DNA of 32,653 nt from PALSA-505 sp036496025 (GTDB lineage: Bacteria > Actinomycetota > Actinomycetes > Streptosporangiales > Streptosporangiaceae): the NCBI GenBank assembly GCA_036496025.1, contig DASXLW010000154.1:1-32653 (forward strand), in the 5' to 3' direction. The notes below the pieces were generated by a model. It worked only from the letters and a program-made list of their open reading frames with translations, did not search any database and had not been told where the DNA came from. This document shows positions 23,394 through 32,510 of the stretch, piece after piece. The translations under genes and the position numbers were made by a program. Positions within the stretch are counted from its first letter, which is position 1. The number at the start of each line of letters is the position of its first letter.

Positions 23394-24622
23394 GCGCTCG
23401 CCATGGCGGTCGCGCTTGGCCGCCAGCGCAGGTGCACGACGGCGACATCGTCAGCCAGGCCGCCGTATGGCGCCGTCGCGGTCTCGATCTGCTCGATCAG
23501 GCCGTCCACGAACGCGGCCGCCGGCCTGTCGCCCAGCTCCCGCGCCATGGCCAGCAGGCCCTCCTCGCCCAGCCGCTCGCTGCCCGGCCCGGTACGCCCC
23601 TCGAACAGGCCGTCGGTGAACAGCATCACGCTCGCTCCCGGGGGGAGCGGCATCTCCTCGTCCTGCCAGCCGTGACCGGTCACCAGGCCCAGCGCCGGCC
23701 CGACCTCGCCCTCGACCAGGTCAACGCGGCCGCCCACGCGCCGCAGCACGCCGGGATGACCGGCCCGCAGGATCCGCACCCGGCGGCGGTCAGGCGTGAA
23801 GGCCAGGTAGCTGAGCGTGGCGAAGACGCGGTCGCCTTCCCGCTCGGCCACGAGCATCTGCTCGAGCAGGCTGATCAGCGCCGGCGTGGGGGTTCCGGCC
23901 AGGACCAGCGACCGCCAGGCCACCCGCAGGCAAACCCCCGTGGCCGCCTCGGCGGGACCGTGCCCGGCGACGTCGCCGACCATGGCGTGTACGGTGCCGT
24001 CGGGAGCCTCGACCACGTCGTAGAAGTCGCCGCCGAGCAGCGACTGCTCGCGTCCTGGCCGGTACCGGGCCACGACCTCCATCGCGTCGGTGCGCAGCAG
24101 CGGGGTGGGCAGCAGCCCGCGCTCCAGTCGCGCGTTCTCCTCGGCCCGCACCTCGCTGACCTGCAGCGCGGCGGTCGCCTGGGCAACCTGCTTGCGCTGG
24201 GCCGCGTAGCGGATCGCCCGGCCGAAGGCGTGCGGCGCCGCCTGGCCCTTGATCAGGTAGTCCTGCGCCCCGGCCGCGACCGCCGCGAGCCCGGCGTTTT
24301 CCTCGGCCAGGCCGGTCAGCACGACGATCGGCGCCGCCGGGGCCACGGCCAGTACCTGCGAGACGACTTCCAGCCCGCGGGCGTCGGGCAGGTGCAGGTC
24401 CAGCAGGATGCAGCCGGGGACGCCGTCGCGGCGCAGCCGCTCCTTGGCCTCGGCCAGCGTGCGCGCCCACACCAGGGTGGTGCGGACGCCGCTGTCGGCG
24501 AGCAGTTCTTCCACCAGGACCATGTCCGCGGGATCGTCCTCGACCAGCAGCAGCGTCTCCGGGTCCACGAGCCAGGCAGAGTGCAGTTCCGCCGCTGAGC
24601 CTGCGGAAACCGCCACGACCAT
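23390..24622 (-). CDS. Receiver-SpoIIE/PP2C phosphatase
   Basis: 410-residue fusion of a response-regulator receiver and a SpoIIE-type PP2C phosphatase. The receiver (about 22-140) has LLLVEDDPADM, Asp75 in CILLDLHLPDARG, VVLTG and the Lys in YLIKGQ. A coiled linker (about 150-175) leads to the phosphatase (about 175-405) with LLGGDFYDVV, MVGDVAGHGPAEA, LRAGHPGVL, VMLFTDGLFEGR and DDVAVVHL; metal ligands appear present. Phosphorylation of the receiver probably controls dephosphorylation of a STAS protein. ATG 24622 abuts GAGGGAG, whereas a GTG at 24616 has better spacing, so the start may be two codons in. First gene of the kinase operon; the 280 bases upstream hold no convincing gene or promoter. 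Confidence 0.92.
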
Positions 24623-24904
24623 CTCCCTCGTCTCCGTATCCCGGACCGTACCCGGCCGGGGTGGATCCGGCCGGCCACCCGGCCACGCTGGCTAGACAAT
24701 ACTGGCTGCCGGGCGGCCGTAAGCACCGATCGAGCCCGGGGCTGGGCGCAGGGCTGTGAGCAGCGCCGTTCGGGAAAATCAGGGATCTTATGCACTCCGG
24801 TCCCGGCCAGCAGCCGGCACCCCAAGGACGCCGCGGGTGAAATCCGGTGGCGCCCCGGCCTACCTGCACTTCCCGCCGCGGCCGCGGGCAAACAGACCGT
24901 GGGA

Positions 24905-25227
24905 TCACGACCCGTGGGCGGGCGGCCCGGCGGAGTCGGCCGGAGGCGAGATCTGGGCGGGTGTCCGCGGGGTTTGCGGATCGGCCCGCTCGCGGCGCGG
25001 CCGGTCGTTGAACGACACCGTCACGTTCTGCTCTTCGCGGCGCTGGTTCTGCAGGGCCTGCAGGGCCATCGAGGACCGGTCCGCCTCGGTCAGCGGCGGC
25101 TGGATGATCGAGCGCGGCCACAGGTGCCGCGCCAGCACCACGTTGATCTCCGCCGCGTACACCGTCACGCTGTGTGGCGCTGCTGGGCGCGGTCGAACCG
25201 GCGCAGTCCGCGCTCGATGGGGTTCAT
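24905..25227 (-). pseudogene. YihY/BrkB-family membrane protein remnant, internally deleted
   Basis: Both ends of a YihY/BrkB (formerly 'ribonuclease BN') protein remain without its middle. The first 20 codons from the ATG at 25227 read MNPIERGLRRFDRAQQRHTA and stop at 25165-25167, matching the N-terminus of actinobacterial members. In another frame, from about 25171 to 24905, the C-terminal part is intact: VTVYAAEINVVLARHLWPRSIIQPPLTEADR and an extended polar tail. The roughly 200-250 residues holding the membrane helices are gone, joined within ACAGCGTGACG near 25170. It follows DUF6328 by 67 bases on the same strand. The second gene in this window to show this pattern. Confidence 0.78.
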
Positions 25228-25294
25228 CGGCGTCCCCTACCCCGTCCCGGCGCCCCCTGCTACCCGCCGGTGCCAGGTCCAAGCGCGCGCGTGG

Positions 25295-25798
25295 CTACCT
25301 CTTCTCCTTCTCCCGGCGGGCCAGCGGCAGCGCGAACCACAGTCCGGCGAACAGGCAGACCGTGAACGCGGTGATGAGTACCGAAGGCAGCCCGTGATCG
25401 ACGTACCCGGTGACGAGCAGGATGGCGGCACTGACGGCCAGCGCCACGGCCACCAGCCCGCCGATCGCCATGATGTTCGCGGTCCGGACGAGACGTTCCT
25501 TCTGCCGCTGCCGGAAGACCATGCGGTGGTAGGCCACGGGCCCGAGCAGCAGCACCGTCGCCACCGCCGCCAGCACCAGGGTGGCGATGTAGAGCTGGCG
25601 CTGGCCGTGGCTGAGGTTCGAGAATTTGTTAGTGAACGGGAGCGAGAGCAGGAAGCCGAACAGCACCTGGACGCCCAGGCCGGCCACCCGAAGCTCCTGG
25701 AGCAGTTCAGCCAGGTTGCGATCGTCGCGTTCGGCCTTGGACTCGTCGCGCGGATCTCCCGGATCACGGGACTTGTCGCGCGTCTGCACAGAACTCAT
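25295..25798 (-). CDS. DUF6328-family membrane protein
   Basis: 167-residue protein matching the actinobacterial DUF6328 pattern: an N-terminal acidic/basic stretch, then LAELLQELRVAGLGVQVLFGFLLSLPFTNKF, and four hydrophobic helices (about 43-60, 72-93, 112-135 and 140-160) ending in a basic tail (ARREKEKR). Function unknown. The ATG at 25798 is preferred because GGAGG lies 6 bases upstream; an upstream in-frame TTG at 25804 is too close to it. Divergent from the CYTH-CHAD gene, with overlapping promoter candidates between them, and followed by the YihY remnant, which once may have formed an operon with it. Confidence 0.85.
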   Translation of the reverse strand: MSSVQTRDKSRDPGDPRDESKAERDDRNLAELLQELRVAGLGVQVLFGFLLSLPFTNKFSNLSHGQRQLYIATLVLAAVATVLLLGPVAYHRMVFRQRQKERLVRTANIMAIGGLVAVALAVSAAILLVTGYVDHGLPSVLITAFTVCLFAGLWFALPLARREKEKR

Positions 25799-25829
25799 GT
25801 CCAACCTCCGCCTGCTGTACCACCGGATG

Positions 25830-25854
25830 CTGCCCAGCCCGCGGCCTGTTAGTC
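25830..25854 (-). promoter_or_regulatory. Weak SigB/SigF-type promoter candidate for DUF6328
   Basis: On the minus strand GACT (25854-25851) and GGGCAG (25835-25830), spacer 15, about 32 bases before the ATG. Only the loose consensus is met, and GGGCAG is common in GC-rich DNA. Confidence 0.25.
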
Positions 25855-25872
25855 ATCGCGGCGACCGGGTAA
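25848..25872 (+). promoter_or_regulatory. SigB/SigF-type promoter candidate for the CYTH-CHAD gene
   Basis: GTTA at 25848-25851 and GGGTAA at 25867-25872, spacer 15, ending 58 bases before the GTG at 25931. Confidence 0.42.
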
Positions 25873-25930
25873 GAGCACCGGACACGATCAGGAGGATCTG
25901 GTCAGGCGGTCTCTCGGTTAGGGTCATGCA

Positions 25931-27454
25931 GTGGTTAGCGAGCATCGCGAGACAGAGCGCAAGTACCAGGCCGATTCGGCCGTCCTGACGTTGCCTCCGC
26001 TGGAGGATCTGCCGCAGGTCGGATCGGTATCCCGCCCTGAGGAAGAAACGCTGGAGGCCGAGTACTACGACACCAGCGACCTGCGGCTCATTCGCAGCGG
26101 CCTCACGCTGCGGCGGCGCCGCGGCGGAGCCGACGCGGGCTGGACCCTGAAGCTGCCGGCGGGCGGCGATTCCCGCGATGAGCTCTGGCTGCCGCTGGGA
26201 GAGCGGGGTTCGGCGGTTCCCGCCGAGCTGACCAGGCTGGTGCGCGCGTTCACCCGCGGCGAGCCGTTGCAGCCCGTCGCGCACATCACGACCGTGCGGC
26301 GCCGCACGCTGCTGCAAGACGAGGCGGGGGCATCGCTGGCCGAGGTGGTCGCCGACGACGTGTCGGCGCAATCTCTCGGCGCGTCCACCACGATCTCCGG
26401 ATGGCAGGAGGCGGAGATCGAGCTGACCGGCGGGGATATGCGCCTGCTCGAAGCGGCCGACCGGCGGCTGCGCCGCGGCGGGCTGCGCCGCGCGGAGCAC
26501 TCGGCGAAGCTCGAACGGGCGCTGGCCGACCGCCTGCCCCGGCCCGCTCCCGCGGGCCGGCTGGGCCCGAAGTCTTCCTCGGCGGCGGTGCTGCTGGCCT
26601 ACCTGCGCCGCCAGTCCCACGCGCTGAAGGCGTACGATCCGCTGGTCCGGCGGGACGAGCCCGACTCGGTGCACCAGATGCGGATCGCCGCCCGGCGGCT
26701 GCGCAGCACGCTGCAGTCGTTCGGCGCGATCGTGCCGTCGTCGGCCACCCGGCAGCTACGGGACGAGCTGCGCTGGCTCGGCGGCGTGCTCGGCGAGTCG
26801 CGAGACGCCGAGATCCTCGCCGAGCGCCTGGAAGAACTGGTGCAGCAGACGCCGGCCGAGCTCGTGATGGGGCCGGTGGCCGCGCGCGTCCAGGCGCATT
26901 TCGCGCCGCGGCGGGCCGCCACCCGGCAGGCCGTGCTGGAAGCCCTGGATTCGGAGCGGTACGTCACGCTGCTCGATGAGCTGGAGCGGCTGGTGAACGA
27001 TCCGCCGCTGACCGCCGCGGCCAGGCAGCCCGCGGGCGACGAGCTGCCGAAGGCGGTGGCGCGGGCCTACCGCCGGGTGCGCACGCGGATGCGCCGGGCC
27101 CGCCAGGCCGCGCCCGGCGCCGATCTCGACGTCGCCCTGCACGAGGCTCGCAAGGCGGCCAAGCGCGCCCGCTACGCCGCGGAGGTGCTGCGCCCGGTGG
27201 CCGGCAAGAAAGCGCGGCGGTTCGGCGCGCGGATGAAAGATCTCCAGTCGGTGCTCGGCGAGCATCAGGATGCCGTGATCACTCGCCAGTCCTTGCGTGA
27301 CCTGGGCGTAGGGGCCGCGCTGGCCGGCGAGAACGCATTCGCTTACGGCGTCATGTACGAGGCTGAGGTCACCAGGGCGCGCCAGCTCCAGGGCCAGGCC
27401 CGGGCGGTGTGGAAGAAGGCCTCCGCCGCACGGTACCGGCTGTGGCTGCCCTAG
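25931..27454 (+). CDS. CYTH and CHAD domain protein
   Basis: 507-residue fusion of an N-terminal CYTH domain (about 3-205) and a C-terminal CHAD domain (about 220-500). The CYTH signature ExExK is E7-T-E9-R-K11, and further charged strands follow (YYDTSDLRLIRSGLTLRRRRGG, WTLKLP, DELWLPL, EAEIEL). CYTH enzymes hydrolyse or transfer triphosphates. The CHAD domain has the conserved His-centred helices SVHQMRIAARRLRSTLQSFG and LHEARKAAKRARYAAEVL and binds polyphosphate in characterised relatives. The protein is therefore probably a polyphosphate- or triphosphate-linked enzyme. The GTG at 25931 has TTAGGG 8 bases upstream; no in-frame ATG is closer to the conserved start. A stress-type promoter precedes it. 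Confidence 0.93.
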   Translation: MVSEHRETERKYQADSAVLTLPPLEDLPQVGSVSRPEEETLEAEYYDTSDLRLIRSGLTLRRRRGGADAGWTLKLPAGGDSRDELWLPLGERGSAVPAELTRLVRAFTRGEPLQPVAHITTVRRRTLLQDEAGASLAEVVADDVSAQSLGASTTISGWQEAEIELTGGDMRLLEAADRRLRRGGLRRAEHSAKLERALADRLPRPAPAGRLGPKSSSAAVLLAYLRRQSHALKAYDPLVRRDEPDSVHQMRIAARRLRSTLQSFGAIVPSSATRQLRDELRWLGGVLGESRDAEILAERLEELVQQTPAELVMGPVAARVQAHFAPRRAATRQAVLEALDSERYVTLLDELERLVNDPPLTAAARQPAGDELPKAVARAYRRVRTRMRRARQAAPGADLDVALHEARKAAKRARYAAEVLRPVAGKKARRFGARMKDLQSVLGEHQDAVITRQSLRDLGVGAALAGENAFAYGVMYEAEVTRARQLQGQARAVWKKASAARYRLWLP

Positions 27455-27490
27455 CGTCCCGTCGCCGCGGCCCGTGACTTCGGCGGTGGC

Positions 27491-28882
27491 TCAGCGGTCG
27501 ATGAGCACGAGCTGAGGGCGCTGGCAGATCTGCTGCGTGCCGGACTGGATGCGCTGCGCGCAGGCGGTGAGGATCACCGTGTCGCTACCCGGGTCCGTGC
27601 TGCCGCCGATACCGGACAGGTCCACGAAGTAGTGCGGCCAGGGCAGGACCCGGGTGCTCCAGATGACCCGCTGGCCGGCCACGTCGTAGCCCCACGCCTC
27701 TCCGGCCGGGCCCTGGTCCAGACCGAGCGCTACGCCGTTCCGCACGCCGTAGATCCCGCCTGATCCGGAGCTGTTCGCCCCGGTCACCCTGACTTCGGCC
27801 TGTCCGGTCCACGGCTGCACGCCGGTCAGCGTGCTCCCCACGGTGAGGTAGAACAGCCCGCTGACCAGGTCCACGCTCTCCGGCACCGCGCCCGCTCGCT
27901 GCCACAGCAGCATTCCGCTGCTCGCGCTGTACGCGGTGACGCCCTGCCCGCCAGAGAACAACAGCACGCCGTCCAGCGCCGCGCCGAGCCGGCCGGTGAA
28001 CCCGCCGCCACGGGTGCGGATGTCCTGCTCGCTCCCGGTGCGCAGGTTGATCCGCCGCAGCTCGGTGACCGGCTGGGAGCCCAGCGATCCGCCCGCCGCC
28101 CGGGCCAGGAACAGGTAGTCGCCGGCCGGCTGCCAGGCCTGGGTCGTGCGGCCGGTGGCGCGCATCCAGTTCACCTGGCCGGTCGCGTTGTCGTAGCTGG
28201 TCACCGAGGTCGGCCCGATAACGACGGTGTCCTGGGAGTTCGCAGCGATGGCTCCTCCGAACGGCGCTGCCGGGAAAGATCGCAGTTGCCGCCCGTCACC
28301 AGCGCGGAGCACCACGGCGCTCTGCGCGCTCTCGGTCATGCGCGGCGATCCGGCGCCGGTCGCGTGCCGGCGGGAGGCGCGGGCGACGTGCCCGCGGGGG
28401 GCGTGCCCGCGGGCGGCGCGGGCCGGGTGCCGGCGGGAGGCGCGGGCCGGATGCCGGCGGGCGGCGCCCGGAGCGCGGGCCACCCCGACGGTGACGACGC
28501 CGGGCCAGACCCGGACGGACACGATCTGGGAGCCGGCCGGGAAGCCGGACAGTTGGGCCGTCCACAGCGCCTGACCGTCGCGCGCGCGGTAGGCGTACAC
28601 GGTCATGCCGAACCCGACGGCGGCCACGGACTTGCCCGCGGCCGCGTACACCTGCCCGGAGCCGGCCCGGGCCGCCGGGACGGTGCCGAGGACGCTGGTC
28701 GCCGCGACCCACGATCCGGGGAGCGGGCGGATCCAGAGCACCGCACCCACATTGCCGCCGCAGTGCGCGGAAGGACAGCTCGAAGCGGGAGTACTGGGTG
28801 CCTGGCCCGGGACGAACGCCACCACGATCAGCGCAGCGGCGAGCACAGCGCGGCGCACCCAGCGGTGCCGTCCGCGCCTCAC
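27491..28882 (-). CDS. Exported PQQ-like beta-propeller repeat protein
   Basis: 463-residue protein with an N-terminal basic stretch and hydrophobic export segment (VRRAVLAAALIVVAFVPG), then repeated blades of the PQQ/quinoprotein type: VYAYRARDGQALWTAQL, VTSYDNATGQVNWMRA, VTAYSASSGMLLWQRAG, GYDVAGQRVIWSTRVLP. Catalytic residues of quinoprotein dehydrogenases are not evident, so it is more likely a binding or scaffold propeller at the cell surface. A 45-residue Arg/His/Ala-rich insert (about 138-180) encoded by a 24-base minisatellite interrupts the blades. The GTG at 28882 has GGGAG upstream; longer frames to 29107 overlap the divergent PEBP gene and are unlikely. It converges on the CYTH-CHAD gene. 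Confidence 0.78.
   Translation of the reverse strand: MRRGRHRWVRRAVLAAALIVVAFVPGQAPSTPASSCPSAHCGGNVGAVLWIRPLPGSWVAATSVLGTVPAARAGSGQVYAAAGKSVAAVGFGMTVYAYRARDGQALWTAQLSGFPAGSQIVSVRVWPGVVTVGVARAPGAARRHPARASRRHPARAARGHAPRGHVARASRRHATGAGSPRMTESAQSAVVLRAGDGRQLRSFPAAPFGGAIAANSQDTVVIGPTSVTSYDNATGQVNWMRATGRTTQAWQPAGDYLFLARAAGGSLGSQPVTELRRINLRTGSEQDIRTRGGGFTGRLGAALDGVLLFSGGQGVTAYSASSGMLLWQRAGAVPESVDLVSGLFYLTVGSTLTGVQPWTGQAEVRVTGANSSGSGGIYGVRNGVALGLDQGPAGEAWGYDVAGQRVIWSTRVLPWPHYFVDLSGIGGSTDPGSDTVILTACAQRIQSGTQQICQRPQLVLIDR
28364..28470. repeat. 24-base coding minisatellite
   Basis: Imperfect units beginning G/ATGCC(G/C)GCGGG start at 28364, 28388, 28403, 28427 and 28451: period 24 with one 15-base unit. 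The first and fourth copies share 21 identical bases. The repeat lies inside the propeller gene and gives 8-residue Arg/His/Ala units on the minus strand. Confidence 0.85.
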
Positions 28883-29091
28883 AACCTCTCCCGTCCGCCG
28901 CCCCGGTCCGCCGGTCTTCTCACCCGCGCCGATACCCCGTCTGCCGACAACGGTATGGCCAAAAAGGCTGCCTCGCACGCCGACGGGAGTGAAAGCGGAT
29001 CTCCGGTGGCACCGCGGCCGCGCCCGGTAGCGTTGTGCTGGCCCTGCGCGGATCCCGCGCGTGGCGTGCACCCCGGCTCCAGGAGGAACAA

Positions 29092-29628
29092 ATGCCAGAG
29101 CGGGCACCGCTGCCCTATGACTTCCATCCCGATGTCCCGTCGTTCACCGTCGAAAGCGACGACGTCGCTGACGGCGAGCAGATGAGCAACGCCCAGGTAT
29201 TCAACAGCTTCGGAATGTCCGGGGAGAATCGTTCACCGCACCTGCGCTGGTCGGGTTTCCCGGCCGAGACCCGGGGGTTCGCGGTCACCGCCTTCGACCC
29301 GGATGCTCCGACGGGTTCCGGATTCTGGCACTGGGTGGTTCTCGGCATCCCGGCCTCGGTCACCGAACTGCCCTCCGGAGCGGCCGGCAGCGGCGGGCAG
29401 GGCCTGCCGGCCGGGGCATTCCAGGTGAGGAACGATTACGGGGCCAAGGACTTCGGCGGTGCCGCGCCGCCGGAAGGCGATCCACCGCACCGCTACGTGT
29501 TCGCCGTGCACGCGCTCGACACCGACGACCTCGGCGTGGACTCCGACATCTCGCCGGCGGTGGCCGGGTTCAACCTCAGGTTCCACACGATCGCCCGAGG
29601 TGTGATCATCCCCGTGTACGGCTACTAG
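29092..29628 (+). CDS. PEBP-family (YbhB/YbcL-like) protein
   Basis: 178-residue phosphatidylethanolamine-binding-protein-like protein, the bacterial YbhB/YbcL group. Conserved ligand-pocket motifs are present: SPHLRWSGFPAETRGFAVTAFDPDAPTGSGFWHWVV (the DPDAP and HW elements) and PPHRYVFAVHALD (the P-x-HRY element). No signal peptide is seen, so it is cytoplasmic. The ATG at 29092 has AGGAGG 6 bases upstream; the upstream in-frame extension is not family-like. Role in bacteria is poorly defined. It is divergent from the propeller gene and separated by 144 bases from the LuxR-type regulator, in which stretch I see no clear promoter. Confidence 0.92.
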   Translation: MPERAPLPYDFHPDVPSFTVESDDVADGEQMSNAQVFNSFGMSGENRSPHLRWSGFPAETRGFAVTAFDPDAPTGSGFWHWVVLGIPASVTELPSGAAGSGGQGLPAGAFQVRNDYGAKDFGGAAPPEGDPPHRYVFAVHALDTDDLGVDSDISPAVAGFNLRFHTIARGVIIPVYGY

Positions 29629-29772
29629 CCGTCCGCGGCCCGGCTATGGCCGCTGGTGAGCATGTCGTTACCTTGTGACGCGTTTCGGGACCTTCGTCCA
29701 ACTTCATGACGTTCTGGGGCCCGGGATGTCAGAATCAAGGCAAACGGTGGGAACTCACCAGATTTAAGGGCC

Positions 29773-32409
29773 ATGGCGTTAACCACAATTCGGCACAACC
29801 TGCCGGCCGAGCCGAACAGGTTCATCGGCCGCGAGCGCGATATAGACGAGCTTCGGAGCTTTCTCGACGCTACCCGGGCGGTGACCCTGTGCGGGGTCGG
29901 GGGAATCGGAAAGACACGTCTGGCCCTGCACGTGGTCGCGATGCTCGCCGACGCCTTTCCGGACGGCGCGTGGCTGGTCGAGCTCGGCGATGTCGGGCAG
30001 CCCGATCTGGTGGTCGCGCGCGTGGCCGGCACGATCGGGGTGACCGAGGAGACCGGGCGCCCGCTGGTCGAAACGCTGATCGAGGCGTTGCGCCCGCGGC
30101 GCCTGCTGCTGGCCCTCGACAACTGCGAGCACCTGGTGGATGCGTGCGCGAGGCTGTGCCAGCGGCTGCTGGCGGGCGTGCCCGAGTTGCGGGTGATGGC
30201 CACCAGCCGCGAGCCGCTCCGGGTGCCCGCCGAGACCGTGTGGCGGGTAGAGCCGCTGTCGGTCCCGCCGCGGGAGGCCGCCGGGCAGGCTCCCGAGGAG
30301 CTATCCGGCTACGAGGCGATCAGCCTGTTCGTCGAGCGGGCCGCCGCGGCCCGGCCGGGGTTCGCGCTCACCGCACAGAACGCCAGGGTCGTGACCGGGC
30401 TGTGCCGCGCGCTGGACGGGGTGCCGCTGGCGATCGAGCTGGCCGCCGCGCGGGTCCGGGCGCTGTCGGTGGAGCAGATCGCGGCCCTGCTGACCGATCG
30501 CTTCCGGCTGCTGGCCGTCGGCGACCGCACTGCTCCGCCGAGGCAGCGCACGCTGCGGGCCACCATCGACTGGAGTCACACCCTGCTGACCAGGAAGGAG
30601 CAGGTGCTCCTGCGCCGGCTGTCGGTATTCGCCGGCTGGTCACTGGAGATGGCCGAGCAGATCTGCGCCGACGACGAGGCATCCGAGGCAGGGGAGTACC
30701 TCCTGCCCGGCGACGTGCTGGATCTGATCACGACGCTGGTAGACAAGTCGCTGGTGGTCGTGGAAGGCGAGCTGCTGGGCCAGACCCGGTACCGGCTGCT
30801 CGATTCCATCCGCGAGTACGCGGCTGAGCGGCTGGACGCCGCGGGCGAGACCGCGTCGCTGCAGCGCAGGCTGCGCGACTACATCCTGCGGTATCTGGAG
30901 CACGCGGCGGCGATCGGCATGGTCCAGATCGCGGCTCCCTGGTCGGCCACCGTCGACGTGTTCCGCCGGTGCGATGCCGACCAGGACAACATGCAGCAGG
31001 TGCTGGCGTTCTGCCTGGCCAACGGCGAGGCCGAAACCGGGCTGCGGCTCTGCACGGCCCTGGGCGCGTACTGGATCGCACGCGGCGCCTTCGTGCGCGG
31101 GAGTGAGTGGTTCGATCGTTTTCTCGCCGGGAAACCCGCGTCCGGCCCTGCCCCCGGCCTCTCCCCCGGCGTACACGGCGCCGCCCTGGTCGCCCGCGCG
31201 CAGGTAGTCCTGGCGAGCGACCCGGCCGGAGCGGTGCGGGACGCCGAGGCGGGGCTGGACCTGTGCCGCCGGGCCGGAGCGCAGGTCTGGGTGGCCGCGG
31301 CACTCAACCTGCTCGCCGAGGCGGACCTGCACGCCGGACGCCTGGACCTGGCCGCCGAGCGCCTCGACGAGGCTCTGGCCGTCAGCCGGGCGATTCCCGA
31401 CGAGTGGAACGAGGGCTACGCGCTCAGCATTCAGGCCGGCCTCGCCGCGGCCCACGGCCGGCTGCGGGAGGCGCAGCGCCTCGGTGAAGCCGCGCTGGAG
31501 GTCATGCGGCGGATCGATCAGCAGTGGGGCGCGGCTCGGACCCTGGCCGGGCTCGGCTCGCTGGCCAGGATGCGCGGCGATCCGGGCGGCGCGCGCCGCT
31601 GCTACCTGGAAGCGCTGCCCATCCTGCGGGAGATAGACGCCCGCCCGGAGATCGCCCGCTGCCTGGCCGGCATCGGCCGGATGGCCATGGACGAGGGCGA
31701 CGCCGAGGTGGCCCGCAGCCACCTGGCCGAGAGCCTTCGGCTCAGCCAGGCCACCGGGTCGCGGGCCGGGGTGGCGCACGGACTGGAATGGATGGCCGCG
31801 CTCGCCGTCGGCCTGGGCCGGAGCGACCTGGCCGTCAGGCTGACCGCGGCGGCCTTGACGCTGCGGGAGGCGGCGGGGTTCCCGCCCATTCCCGGCGCGC
31901 GGATCGAGCGCTACCTAGCCCCGGCCCGCCGCGATCTTGGCGAGCCCACGGTGGCCCGGCTGTGGGCGGCGGGCGCGGGGCTGAGCGCCGACGAGGCCGT
32001 CGCGCTCGCGCTCGGCGCGAACCGCCCTGGCAGCGGAGAAGGCGCGGCCGCGGGTAGCTCCGGCCGCGAGGCCGGGGGTGGCGCGAACGGATCCGGTCCC
32101 TCGGAGGTGGCCGGCGGGAACGGATCCCGCCCCGGGATCGCGGTCAGGGCAACCACCCCCCGCATCGGCCAAGGCCCGGGTATGGTCGGCCGTCGCGCCG
32201 CGGTCGCGCCGCCGAGCACGCTTACTCCGCGCGAGCGCGAGATCGCCACTCTGGTGTCCAGCGGCATGACGAACCGGGCCATCGCCGGGGAGCTGTTCAT
32301 CAGCACGGCTACGGTGGCCAAGCACGTCGCGAACATCCTGACCAAGCTGGGCTTCAAGTCGCGGGCCCAGGTCGCCGTCTGGATGGCGGAGAACGATCCC
32401 GGGCGGTGA
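29773..32409 (+). CDS. Large ATPase-TPR-LuxR transcriptional regulator
   Basis: 878-residue STAND-type regulator. An NB-ARC-like ATPase starts near residue 16 with NRFIGRERDIDEL, Walker A GVGGIGKT at 41-48, Walker B LLLALDN near 115, ATSREPLRVPAE and the GVPLAIELAAARVRAL segment. A winged-helix linker and helical TPR-like repeats (about 350-740) follow, then a Gly/Ser/Pro-rich linker, and a C-terminal LuxR/GerE helix-turn-helix (about 815-875: LTPREREIATLVSSGMTNRAIAGELFISTATVAKHVANILTKLGFKSRAQ). Such regulators integrate a ligand or protein signal with ATP binding. The ATG at 29773 is preceded by AAGGG at short spacing; no better start is near. Target genes unknown; the repeats just downstream are possible sites. 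Confidence 0.92.
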   Translation: MALTTIRHNLPAEPNRFIGRERDIDELRSFLDATRAVTLCGVGGIGKTRLALHVVAMLADAFPDGAWLVELGDVGQPDLVVARVAGTIGVTEETGRPLVETLIEALRPRRLLLALDNCEHLVDACARLCQRLLAGVPELRVMATSREPLRVPAETVWRVEPLSVPPREAAGQAPEELSGYEAISLFVERAAAARPGFALTAQNARVVTGLCRALDGVPLAIELAAARVRALSVEQIAALLTDRFRLLAVGDRTAPPRQRTLRATIDWSHTLLTRKEQVLLRRLSVFAGWSLEMAEQICADDEASEAGEYLLPGDVLDLITTLVDKSLVVVEGELLGQTRYRLLDSIREYAAERLDAAGETASLQRRLRDYILRYLEHAAAIGMVQIAAPWSATVDVFRRCDADQDNMQQVLAFCLANGEAETGLRLCTALGAYWIARGAFVRGSEWFDRFLAGKPASGPAPGLSPGVHGAALVARAQVVLASDPAGAVRDAEAGLDLCRRAGAQVWVAAALNLLAEADLHAGRLDLAAERLDEALAVSRAIPDEWNEGYALSIQAGLAAAHGRLREAQRLGEAALEVMRRIDQQWGAARTLAGLGSLARMRGDPGGARRCYLEALPILREIDARPEIARCLAGIGRMAMDEGDAEVARSHLAESLRLSQATGSRAGVAHGLEWMAALAVGLGRSDLAVRLTAAALTLREAAGFPPIPGARIERYLAPARRDLGEPTVARLWAAGAGLSADEAVALALGANRPGSGEGAAAGSSGREAGGGANGSGPSEVAGGNGSRPGIAVRATTPRIGQGPGMVGRRAAVAPPSTLTPREREIATLVSSGMTNRAIAGELFISTATVAKHVANILTKLGFKSRAQVAVWMAENDPGR

Positions 32410-32425
32410 CCCGGGCTGCCCTCAG

Positions 32426-32510
32426 CTGTGGACGATGTGTGGATGAGCCGGTGGAGAAACAACCAATGCGGGGGATAACCGTGTCGGTTCTGTGGACGAT
32501 GTGTGGACAG
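32426..32510 (+). repeat. Repeated DnaA-box-like elements
   Basis: An exact 18-base direct repeat (32426-32443 and 32490-32507) contains TGTGGACGA followed 11 bases on by a second TGTGGA. The four elements are TGTGGACGA (32427, 32491), TGTGGATGA (32438) and TGTGGACAG (32502), all resembling the reverse of the actinomycete DnaA box TTGTCCACA. Confidence 0.55.

Noticed and set aside
24623..24904. Gene-free stretch with GGGTGAAATCCGGTGG near 24835-24850, reminiscent of FMN or ydaO riboswitch fragments, and a minus-strand GGGTAC
   Set aside because: The surrounding conserved segments of either riboswitch are absent, no suitable gene follows, and the GGGTAC has no -35 at the right spacing.
28364..28470. 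Repeat array considered as CRISPR
   Set aside because: Tandem units without spacers, inside a coding region, and no cas genes.
29640..31779. Long open frames antisense to the LuxR-type regulator
   Set aside because: Compositionally shadow frames; the plus-strand gene is complete with Walker and HTH motifs.
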